Origin: Dyadobacter sp. CY261
GTDB lineage: Bacteria; Bacteroidota; Bacteroidia; Cytophagales; Spirosomataceae
DNA: 64,000 nucleotides
Direction of reading: 5' to 3'
Assembly (NCBI RefSeq): GCF_021440085.1
Contig: NZ_JAKCPW010000001.1
Span: forward strand, 682,001 to 746,000
In this document: positions 9,690-17,136 of the stretch, piece by piece
How positions within the stretch are numbered: the first letter of the stretch is position 1
How the letters are laid out: each line of letters starts with the position of its first letter
Made by a program: the position numbers and the translations under genes
Notes under the pieces: model-generated
Seen by the model: the letters and a program-made list of their open reading frames with translations, nothing else
The model's database searches: none
Told to the model about the DNA's origin: nothing

Positions 9690-10574
9690 TTATTTTTGCT
9701 TAACCTTTTCGTCGTAGCTTTTTTTCAAGTCTGCGATAGCCTTATCATAACCGGCCTTGTCAAAAAACGCTTCCGGGCGGTATGGATCGGTCGGTTTGTG
9801 TTTTTCGTGGAGGTGAAACTGGCTTGCATGCGACGCCAGCCAGATGTCGAACTGCTCGTTTTTCATGGTTGCCAAAGTTTTCGCATAATCTTTGCCGACT
9901 TCGGGGTAACCGGGCATTCCCGAGAGTTTGGTTTCATCCAGAATGCTCGGCATGTTGGCGATCAGTACTTTGTAAGCCCGTTTTTCATCCCTCACCGTAA
10001 AGGAAAAGCTGCTAGCGCCGGGGGTGTGGCCGGGATGATGGAGCAATTTCACCTGCATGGTGCCAAGTTTCACAATCTCGCCGTTTTTCAGCAACTGATC
10101 GGCCTGAACCGGCTCGAAACTCGTACCGTGCGAACCCAGCGCGTAATCGGAGGCACCGCCGTCGGCCATGGCTTTGGCGTCCTTTTCCTGGATCATCAAC
10201 TTCGCACCGGTAGCTTGCTTAATGGCTGCCATACCTGCCACATGATCATAATGAGCGTGCGTGGCAAGCAGTATTTTAATGTCCGTGAATTTGAAACCCA
10301 ATGCTTCCACATGCTTGCGGATAAGCGGTACGGACTCTTCCAGGCCGGTGTTGATCAGGATGTGGCCCCGCGGTGTTGCAATGAGGTAACTGGCCAGGTC
10401 ATAAGTCCCTACATAGTAAAGGTTCCCGGCAATGCGGAATGGGCGATAGTCCTTGGACCATTCTGCCTGAACAAAAGGCGCTTTCCATGTTTTGTTTTGT
10501 GCCTGGGATACAAATGGAGTGATAAGTGCCCCGGCAATGAGCGTTGTTACAAGTTTTTTTCTGAACGTCGGCAT
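9690..10574 (-). CDS. Subclass B3 metallo-beta-lactamase
   Basis: This is a periplasmic zinc hydrolase predicted to open beta-lactam rings. The start at 10574 gives 294 residues with a signal peptide (ALITPFVSQAQ); longer in-frame starts run into the repeat region upstream. The metal ligands of the B3 family are all present: H106-A-H108-Y-D110-H111 (THAHYDHVAG), H183 in PGHTPGASS, and H249 in ASHASQFHLHEK. The N-terminal WSKDYRPFRIAGNLYYVG matches the way B3 enzymes begin, and no Cys occupies the B1/B2 ligand position. Chromosomal B3 enzymes are common in environmental Bacteroidota. No regulator or mobile element is adjacent. A related non-lactamase MBL-fold hydrolase is a less likely alternative. 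Confidence 0.88.
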   Translation of the reverse strand: MPTFRKKLVTTLIAGALITPFVSQAQNKTWKAPFVQAEWSKDYRPFRIAGNLYYVGTYDLASYLIATPRGHILINTGLEESVPLIRKHVEALGFKFTDIKILLATHAHYDHVAGMAAIKQATGAKLMIQEKDAKAMADGGASDYALGSHGTSFEPVQADQLLKNGEIVKLGTMQVKLLHHPGHTPGASSFSFTVRDEKRAYKVLIANMPSILDETKLSGMPGYPEVGKDYAKTLATMKNEQFDIWLASHASQFHLHEKHKPTDPYRPEAFFDKAGYDKAIADLKKSYDEKVKQK

Positions 10575-10944
10575 ACGATTGATGGTAAGATGGCAAATAT
10601 AGCCGCGGGCGGGCGGCAATGCAACGGTTTGGAGTTTTTGGCGGCCGACTGCCGATTGCGGTACTGTGACGGTGAGGTGTTGACCATGGGCCTTCGGCCT
10701 GACCATAGACGATAGACCATGGTACTTTTGTAAAATGCAGTCCCAACGCAGCCATGGTCCATGGTCTATCGTCCATGGTCATTAAGCCCACCGTCCATGA
10801 TACCGCACCCGGCGGTCTGCGGTCAGCGGTCAACCCGCAGGCACCCTCTTCTTAACAAACTGATAATAAATGCGTAAACTCCGCGAAAAGTGAAAGAGTG
10901 TTCTTTGTGTTCCTTATTCACTTAATGTTCAGTTTATGTTCACC
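10575..10944. other. Intergenic region between divergent genes, mostly repeat element
   Basis: This 370-base stretch separates the lactamase start from the PhoX-like lipoprotein. Its middle part (10643-10832) is filled by a foldback element of 7-base repeats, described separately. The remaining roughly 110 bases before the lipoprotein gene are ordinary sequence that probably holds its promoter. No small gene was supported. Confidence 0.7.
10643..10832. repeat. Foldback element of 7-bp repeats, copy 1
   Basis: The inner arms at 10701-10722 and 10759-10780 are inverted copies matching at 21 of 22 positions around a 36-base spacer. Both arms are built of 7-base units (ATAGACC, ATGGTCC and similar). 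Outside them lie further 7-base units of another type: GGCCGAC-TGCCGAT on the left, and GCGGTCT-GCGGTCA-GCGGTCA at 10812-10832 on the right. The same architecture recurs at 51303-51486. Confidence 0.75.
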
Positions 10945-12414
10945 ATGAAACCTTTACTTTCTTACACCGCGTTGGCCGGCCTTTTCGTGCTCGGCGCGTG
11001 CCAGGATCACCGTTCGCCGGAAAGCCCGGAAATTACTCTGCAAAACCGTTCGGTAACACCTGTACTTGCCAAGTTGCTCCCAGGCGCGACCAATGGCCGT
11101 GTTTCGGCTGGCAATGTCAAACTGTATTCACTCCTCAGCTCCGACGACCAGCTCGAACAATCGCCTGGCTACGTATTCGGTGGTTCTGCCGATGGTGCAG
11201 GCCTTTTCCAAAATCCGGATGGTAACTACTCCATTCTGGTCAACAACGAAGACAACTTTTCCGTGTCCCGCATTACGCTCGACAAAGGTTTCAAGCCGGT
11301 AAAAGGTGAGTATGTATTGAATTCGGATGGTGGCACCTGGCGGTTGTGCTCGGCCACGCTGGTAACGCCGATCGAGCATGGTTTCGGACCGGTGTTCCTC
11401 ACTTCGGGCGAAAGCGGCCAGGAGTCTCGCACACATGCATTGAATGTAGATGCGAATGTGAGCCAGGCCAATATCTCCCGTGAAGTGGCCGGTTTGGGCC
11501 GTTGGAGTGCTGAGAATGCTGTTCCGCTTCCTAAAACTGCTTATCCGGGCAAAACAGTGATCGTGATCGGCGATGACGATTCGGATGTGAATGGCGGCCA
11601 GGTTGCGATGTATTTGTCCAACACCGTCGGTGACCTCGACAACGGTACCTTGTACATGCTAAAACGCAGTAATGATAACCAGCGTGAAATGGACATGCAA
11701 CCCGGGTCCATGTATGACGTAGAGTTTGTAAAGATCGATAACCACAAAACACTGACAGGCGCGCAGATCAATGCGAAGGTGAATGATCTGAAAGCGATCA
11801 AATTCGGACGTGTGGAAGATGTCGATTACCGCAAAGGTGATGGCGGAAAAGGCCGCGAGGTAGTTTTCGCAGTAACCGGTCAGGACAATAGCGGTCCGAA
11901 CGCCGACTACTCACGCTCAAAATACGGTCGTGTTTACCGCATGACCCTCGATGCGAACGACCCAACCAAAGGCAAACTGGAAGTGCTGCTCAACGGCGAC
12001 GACCGCACTGGCATCGCGAAGACATTCCAAAATCCGGATAACGTTTGCGTGACCTATGATTATGTGTACATCATGGAAGATCCGAATGGCTACGGTGACG
12101 AGAAGCACGATGGTTATGTATACCAATATAATCTCAACAGCAAGCAATTGACCCCCGTTCTTGAAATCGACCACCGTCGTACTGAGGCTGATGCAGCCAA
12201 ATACAATGTAGGTGGAACCTCCGCATTCGGTTCATGGGAAAGCAGCGGTATGATCGACGTGTCGGATGTTACCGGTCGTCCGAATACGTTTATGCTCGGC
12301 ATTCAGCCGCACACATGGCGTGGCGATAAATACAAAGGTGTAGATGGCGGCTCAGTCCGGAAGTCAGAAAACCAGGCCAGCCAGCTGATCCTTATCGAAG
12401 GTCTGCCTCGTTAA
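10945..12414 (+). CDS. PhoX-like (DUF839) lipoprotein
   Basis: This is an exported lipoprotein of 489 residues. ATG 10945 was preferred to ATG 10936 because it gives a compact signal with lipobox LGAC (Cys19). The body matches the DUF839/PhoX beta-propeller pattern: DGGTWRLCSATLVTP near residue 130, GRWSAENAV, VIGDDDSDVNGGQVAMYLSN, an FGRVEDVDYR segment, and FQNPDNVCVTYDYVYIMEDP. PhoX enzymes are Ca/Fe-dependent periplasmic phosphatases, but I did not verify the full ligand set, so phosphatase activity is inferred only. A terminator follows at 12430-12463, before the cytochrome peroxidase gene. Confidence 0.72.
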   Translation: MKPLLSYTALAGLFVLGACQDHRSPESPEITLQNRSVTPVLAKLLPGATNGRVSAGNVKLYSLLSSDDQLEQSPGYVFGGSADGAGLFQNPDGNYSILVNNEDNFSVSRITLDKGFKPVKGEYVLNSDGGTWRLCSATLVTPIEHGFGPVFLTSGESGQESRTHALNVDANVSQANISREVAGLGRWSAENAVPLPKTAYPGKTVIVIGDDDSDVNGGQVAMYLSNTVGDLDNGTLYMLKRSNDNQREMDMQPGSMYDVEFVKIDNHKTLTGAQINAKVNDLKAIKFGRVEDVDYRKGDGGKGREVVFAVTGQDNSGPNADYSRSKYGRVYRMTLDANDPTKGKLEVLLNGDDRTGIAKTFQNPDNVCVTYDYVYIMEDPNGYGDEKHDGYVYQYNLNSKQLTPVLEIDHRRTEADAAKYNVGGTSAFGSWESSGMIDVSDVTGRPNTFMLGIQPHTWRGDKYKGVDGGSVRKSENQASQLILIEGLPR

Positions 12415-12429
12415 TTATTAGTTTTCCAG

Positions 12430-12463
12430 ACTCCTGGCCAGAACTTTCGGGTCAGGAGTTTTT
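12430..12463 (+). terminator. Intrinsic terminator after the PhoX-like gene
   Basis: The 7-bp stem ACTCCTG / CAGGAGT, with a 16-base loop, runs directly into TTTTT. It lies 16 bases after the lipoprotein stop and about 30 bases before the next ATG, so the peroxidase gene is either separately promoted or expressed by read-through. Confidence 0.7.
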
Positions 12464-12492
12464 CCATTTGCATACATACCCACTTGTGCACG

Positions 12493-14322
12493 ATGCTGAA
12501 ATTCAACCGTGACCCCAATTCGTTTATATTTCGTCACCGACGGCTGCTGTTTTCAATTTTCCTGATTATCATTATTCCGCTGATCGTCTGCCTGATCTGG
12601 TGGCTGACCCGCCCGGTGCCGTCGCGTGCCGGACAAGTGAAGCGGATGTTCATGCAAGACATTACAGCGCTTGACAGTGCGGTGAGCCGTTTGCAGGCCG
12701 ACATCCGTGCACACCGCCCGGCGGCCATTCAGGAGTCCTTCAAGCGTGCCCGGCTGGCTTACAAACGTGTGGAATTTATATCCGGCTATTACAGTCCGGA
12801 AACCACCCGCGCACTCAATGGGGCCAACATCCCCGACGTGGACGACGACTTGCGGGTAAATGAGCCGCAGGGTTTTCAGGTTTTGGAAGAAATGGTATTC
12901 CCGAAAGTGGCAACGGACGCTTATCCCGACATGCTGCAAACAGCCGCCGCATTGCGCGCCAACGTAAACCGCCTGCGGAAAATTTCGGAAACCAATGAAT
13001 TGACAGACAGTCACATATTCGACGCTATGCGACTGGAAGTTTTCCGCATTGTATCGATGGGGATTACGGGTTTCGATTCGCCAATGGCATTTCATTCCTT
13101 GCCTGAAGTAGCCTCGGCGCTGGCCGGAATGCAACGTCAACTGGCATATTATACATCGGAAACTTCGAACAGCGCTTTGGCCACACAGCTTGACGGCTCT
13201 TTCAAAGCCGCAATCGGTTACCTGCGCAAATCACCGGATTTCAATGCATTCGACCGGCTCGAATTCATCAAAAAATATGCTAACCCGCTCAGCAGCCAAC
13301 TTCTTGATCTCCAGGAAGCGTTAGGTATTCCGGTTTTTACAGAAAAAAGGCTGCTATCCGCATCAGCCCGGACGCTGACAGATTCTGCCGCGTTCAATGC
13401 CAATTACTTCATCAACTTCGAAGAACAGTCTATGACTGCCGAGCGCATCGCATTAGGCAAAATGCTGTTTTTCAATCCGATATTATCCAATAATTCGGGC
13501 CGTACGTGCGCTACCTGCCATCAACCCGACAAGGCTTTTACCGACGGCGAGACGAAAAGTTTTGCGATCGGTTTCAATGGCATGCGTATCAGCCGTAATG
13601 CGCCGACGCTTCTGAACGCATCTTTCCAGGCCGTTCAGTTTGCCGATTCACGCGTAACTTTCCTCGAAGACCAGGCCAGCGACGTGATCCGCAATCCGGA
13701 AGAAATGCATGGCTCGCTGCCCGATGCAGTCGCAGCACTTCAAAAGCAACCCGAGTCGCGCAAACTTTTTGACGAGGCCTATACCGACGGCGTCACCGAA
13801 AGCAACCTCAAAAACGCCATTGCCAGCTACATTCGCTCGCTTTCATCCCTCGACTCCCGCCTGGACCGTCATTTCCGCGGCTCCGAAGCGACCCTTACTG
13901 CGGAGGAGAAATCGGGTTTTAATCTGTTTATGGGGAAGGCTAAATGTGCTACCTGCCACTTCTTTCCCTTGTTCAATGGCACTGTCCCGCCTGCTTACCT
14001 GGAAACGGAAAGCGAGGTGCTAGGGACGCCCGCCACAGCCGAAGGCAAGATCGTGGACCCGGATGTCGGCAAATTTGTGCTCACCAAACGGGAGCCGCAT
14101 CGTTACGCATTCAAAACGCCGACCGTCCGGCATATCGCCCTCACCGCACCCTATATGCATAATGGTGTTTTCAAGACTTTGGAAGAAGTGGTTGATTTTT
14201 ATGATCGGGGTGGCGGCAATGGATTGGGTTTTAATCTGGAAAATCAAACGTTGCCATTCGACAAACTAGACCTGACAGCTTCTGAGAAAAAGGCACTCGT
14301 AGCGTTTATGAAGATTTTATAG
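12493..14322 (+). CDS. Membrane-anchored di-heme cytochrome c peroxidase
   Basis: This protein is predicted to reduce hydrogen peroxide, or to oxidise a substrate, at the outer face of the inner membrane. From ATG 12493 it has 609 residues. It starts with a basic segment and one uncleaved TM helix (FSIFLIIIIPLIVCLIWWL). A helical domain of about 240 residues follows that recalls imelysin-like proteins. The CcpA/MauG-type domain comes last, with two heme c motifs: C339-ATCH (RTCATCHQPDKAFTDGE) and C485-ATCH (KCATCHFFPLFNG). The C-terminal YAFKTPTVRHIALTAPYMHNG and DFYDRGGG are family signatures. The extra N-terminal domain makes it nearly twice the usual CcpA length. Confidence 0.88.
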   Translation: MLKFNRDPNSFIFRHRRLLFSIFLIIIIPLIVCLIWWLTRPVPSRAGQVKRMFMQDITALDSAVSRLQADIRAHRPAAIQESFKRARLAYKRVEFISGYYSPETTRALNGANIPDVDDDLRVNEPQGFQVLEEMVFPKVATDAYPDMLQTAAALRANVNRLRKISETNELTDSHIFDAMRLEVFRIVSMGITGFDSPMAFHSLPEVASALAGMQRQLAYYTSETSNSALATQLDGSFKAAIGYLRKSPDFNAFDRLEFIKKYANPLSSQLLDLQEALGIPVFTEKRLLSASARTLTDSAAFNANYFINFEEQSMTAERIALGKMLFFNPILSNNSGRTCATCHQPDKAFTDGETKSFAIGFNGMRISRNAPTLLNASFQAVQFADSRVTFLEDQASDVIRNPEEMHGSLPDAVAALQKQPESRKLFDEAYTDGVTESNLKNAIASYIRSLSSLDSRLDRHFRGSEATLTAEEKSGFNLFMGKAKCATCHFFPLFNGTVPPAYLETESEVLGTPATAEGKIVDPDVGKFVLTKREPHRYAFKTPTVRHIALTAPYMHNGVFKTLEEVVDFYDRGGGNGLGFNLENQTLPFDKLDLTASEKKALVAFMKIL

Positions 14323-14539
14323 CAGGGAGAATGCACTTCGTTGTTGTTACGCTAAGCACGTAATATCGGAAACATCAAATGGCATTGGCGATGTAATATT
14401 GGTAGCAAACAACAAATCAATGCACTATCGCGACGTGCAACATATTTTTTTAACATCAAAACGATTACTGACAATACGTTGTCATTCGGGCGCGGTTTCT
14501 TTGGAGTAAATTAATATTCACTTCAACCCGAACGGCAAT

Positions 14540-15349
14540 ATGAAAACGATCATCAGCAATGGAACCCCCATCAGCTACAACATCTACGGTACCGGCCCTG
14601 CTACATTACTTTTTCTCCACGGCTCTTTCATCGACCAGACTTACTGGAAACAACAGGTTTCGTTTTTCAAGGAAAAATACCAGGTAGTAACCATGGACCT
14701 GGCCGGGCACGGCGAATCGGGCACGAACCGCGGGGAATGGACGTTGGAAGGCATGGCCGAGGATGTGGTGACCCTGATCAAGGAATTGCGGCTTGAAAAC
14801 GTGATCCTTGTCGGTCATTCGTTAGGGGGAAATCTGGCTTTGATAGCGGCAAGCCGTCATCCTGATCCGATCATCGGTTTTATAGGTGTCGATAATTTTA
14901 AAAATCTCGCCACACCACTTCCTGCCGAATATGAGAGCCAGGTCGAAGAAATCATTGAAAGTTCCAAAAAGGCCTATGCCGATACCAATGAGCATTATGC
15001 AAGGATGGTATTGCTCACGCCCGAAACCCCGGGATGGATAACCGACAAAATCGTGGCCGCCTACCGTAATTCGTACGAACCGATGGGGCAGCAGACATTG
15101 CCGCAATTCTTCGAAATGTACCGCATTGAACAGCAATCCATGCCTTTGTTAAGACCCAGGATGAACCTGATTAATGTCAATTACTATCCCACCAATGTTG
15201 AGGCGCTGAAAGCGCACGCCGGGAACGGTTACAAATTGATCGAAATCGCAGGAACCTGCCATTACCCGATGCTCGAATCGCCTAAGGCGTTGAATGAAGC
15301 ACTGGACGAAGTGATCGACAGCGTGCTGGAAATGAAATTTGCCGATTAA
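14540..15349 (+). CDS. Alpha/beta-fold hydrolase
   Basis: This is a 269-residue cytoplasmic hydrolase with no signal peptide. The oxyanion-hole strand LLFLHGSF is near residue 27, DLAGHGES near residue 53, the nucleophile elbow GHSLGG holds Ser94, and the catalytic His is H241 in GTCHYPMLESP. The layout is that of the small esterase/lyase/dehalogenase-like family, and the Ser nucleophile excludes a dehalogenase. The substrate cannot be assigned. Its stop codon shares the TTAA sequence with the stop of the convergent sigma gene, a 3-base overlap. The 217 bases upstream are AT-rich with no clear motif. Confidence 0.85.
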   Translation: MKTIISNGTPISYNIYGTGPATLLFLHGSFIDQTYWKQQVSFFKEKYQVVTMDLAGHGESGTNRGEWTLEGMAEDVVTLIKELRLENVILVGHSLGGNLALIAASRHPDPIIGFIGVDNFKNLATPLPAEYESQVEEIIESSKKAYADTNEHYARMVLLTPETPGWITDKIVAAYRNSYEPMGQQTLPQFFEMYRIEQQSMPLLRPRMNLINVNYYPTNVEALKAHAGNGYKLIEIAGTCHYPMLESPKALNEALDEVIDSVLEMKFAD

Positions 15350-16593
15350 ACGTCCGCTAGCCTGGTATGCTCGCGTTCGAGGGTGCGCTTTTCTGTTGGT
15401 GATGTGGAAAGTTCGATCGCCCGGCGATAGTGTCGGGCAGCTTGTTCAACGGAAACCGGGGAATAAAGGTAGGCGAGGAGGGAGTGGTAATAACAGTTAT
15501 TGTCCAGCCCGAGCTTCTCAGCCTCTTGTAATCCGCTTTCATTACCGTGTACCTTGGCGAAGGCGAAAGTGCGGTTAAGCGCCGTTGCGGGCGAATATTC
15601 GATCACGATCAGTTGGTTATAAAGGTGCAGGATATGCGCCCATTTCTCAGTTCCGGGCGGGGTTGTGTGCCAGTAAGCGATACCCGCCTCGATGTGGTAT
15701 TTGGAAACCATATTCCCCGAACAGGCATTCACCAGATAATAATTGCCCCGGTCGATCAGCGTTTTATCCCAAAGGCCTTGATCCTGATCTTCAAAAAGGA
15801 TCGTTTGTCCCGAATCATTTAAACGGGCGTCGAACCTGGAACTTTGGTAGCACATTAATGCCAGCAAAGCTTCCACCTGCCGCGCATTTGTTAGGGGATT
15901 TTCAGTCAGCATGAGCGTCAGCCGCATGGCCTCGGCGCAAAGGTCTTTGCGGATGAGAAAATTCCCCGATTTGGAAAAATAACCTTCATTGAATAGCAGG
16001 TAGAGCGTACGTAGCACGACATCCCGCCTGGCATACACATCAGCCGGTAGTAATGGCCCGATCTGGAATTGATCATTCCGCAGGTTGGCACGCGCACGCA
16101 AAAGACGTTTCTTGATGGTTTCAGGTTTTGACAGAAAAGCATCTGCTATTTCGGCTACGCTAAAACCACAAAGGATTTGCAATGCGAGGCTGATCTGGCT
16201 CTCAGCAGAATTGGCAGGATTACAAACCCCGAAAATCATGGCGAGCTGGCTATCGGCCATTGTTTCGTTGTCGAAGTCAAAATCTGGCTCCGAATGGCCA
16301 GAATTGAGGGACAATGCGGGGTAAACCTGTTTTTCGAAGACCTGTAAATGTTTCAGATGATCCTTGACCTTATTTCTGGCTACGATGTAAAGCCATGCCG
16401 TCGGATTTTCAGGAATCCCCTGCGTTTGCCACGTTTCGGTCGCTTTCAGAAACGTTTCACTGACGATTTCTTCCGCTGTTTCAATATGCTTTAACCCAAA
16501 ATGACGGCACAATACCGCCGTCATTTTGGTGTATTCCCTTCTGAAAAGTCCGGGCAAAATATCGCCGTCCAACGTTTCCGGGTTTTCAGCCAT
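15346..16593 (-). CDS. ECF42-type RNA polymerase sigma factor
   Basis: This is an ECF sigma factor with a long C-terminal extension, the hallmark of group ECF42. The ATG at 16593 gives 415 residues and sits 7 bases after the stop of the DGPF gene; the more upstream TTG would overlap that gene. Sigma region 2 is seen at ETAEEIVSETFLKATETWQTQG and PTAWLYIVARNKVKDHL, and region 4 at ILCGFSVAEIADAFLSKPETIKKRL. About 230 further residues form a helical, TPR-like part (RRDVVLRTLYLLFNEGYF). ECF42 factors typically have no membrane anti-sigma and are linked to YCII/DGPF proteins, as here. Confidence 0.92.
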   Translation of the reverse strand: MAENPETLDGDILPGLFRREYTKMTAVLCRHFGLKHIETAEEIVSETFLKATETWQTQGIPENPTAWLYIVARNKVKDHLKHLQVFEKQVYPALSLNSGHSEPDFDFDNETMADSQLAMIFGVCNPANSAESQISLALQILCGFSVAEIADAFLSKPETIKKRLLRARANLRNDQFQIGPLLPADVYARRDVVLRTLYLLFNEGYFSKSGNFLIRKDLCAEAMRLTLMLTENPLTNARQVEALLALMCYQSSRFDARLNDSGQTILFEDQDQGLWDKTLIDRGNYYLVNACSGNMVSKYHIEAGIAYWHTTPPGTEKWAHILHLYNQLIVIEYSPATALNRTFAFAKVHGNESGLQEAEKLGLDNNCYYHSLLAYLYSPVSVEQAARHYRRAIELSTSPTEKRTLEREHTRLADV

Positions 16594-16600
16594 TTTCAAT

Positions 16601-16936
16601 TTATTTGCGTTGAACAATTTCCCTGACCTCGATATTACCGCCGATTTTGAAGATCGGGTTCGCTTTGGCGAGCTCCACGGCTTCTTCGATCGTGTCGGTC
16701 CTGACGATCACGTAACCGCTGACGAACTCCTTAATTTCTGTAAAAGGGCCGTCGGTGACTACATGATCGGCATAAACCGTTTTAGCGCTTTCGTTCGACA
16801 GCGTATTACCCTTGTCGGCGAGCTTATTTTGCGCCGCGATCCCCGCGAGCCAGCTCATGCGCTCCTGTATTTGCTCAGGCGTAGGCTGGAACTCTGTCTG
16901 GTTGTTGAGCCGGAAGATTAATGCGAATTCTTTCAT
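16601..16936 (-). CDS. YCII/DGPF-domain protein, ECF42 partner
   Basis: This is a 111-residue YCII-related protein with the diagnostic DGPFTEIKE motif in its C-terminal half and a ferredoxin-like fold expected from the family. Family members of known structure resemble muconolactone isomerase-like or EthD-like small enzymes, but their reaction is generally unknown. It lies immediately upstream of the ECF42 sigma gene, 7 bases apart on the same strand. That is the conserved arrangement of this sigma group and suggests a joint regulatory role. The promoter should lie in 16937-17080. Confidence 0.9.
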   Translation of the reverse strand: MKEFALIFRLNNQTEFQPTPEQIQERMSWLAGIAAQNKLADKGNTLSNESAKTVYADHVVTDGPFTEIKEFVSGYVIVRTDTIEEAVELAKANPIFKIGGNIEVREIVQRK

Positions 16937-17082
16937 GATTTACATTGGTTTGATTTACCCTAATGACGACCCGACCGATCAAACGGGGACAATGTACTTT
17001 GAAATAAACCGGATTGTAACAAAAAGACAAATCATTCGTCTTCGCATTGTCAAGTGTAAGCAACGGCTTCACATCCAAAAAC

Positions 17083-17112
17083 AAAAGAGCAGACGGCTTC
17101 GCCTGCTCTTTT
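17083..17112 (-). terminator. Intrinsic terminator of the sigma/PKD unit
   Basis: The 10-bp stem AAAAGAGCAG / CTGCTCTTTT with a 10-base loop lies 24 bases after the PKD lipoprotein stop. T runs on both strands make it potentially bidirectional, but only the minus-strand gene has its end here. Confidence 0.8.
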
Positions 17113-17136
17113 TTCATTTCATTGAAAAGGTATGTT

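Noticed and set aside
9681..10715. Long plus-strand open frame (344 codons) over the metallo-beta-lactamase
   Set aside because: It is antisense to a gene with complete B3 motifs, and its own translation is Cys/His/Arg-rich without any recognisable domain.
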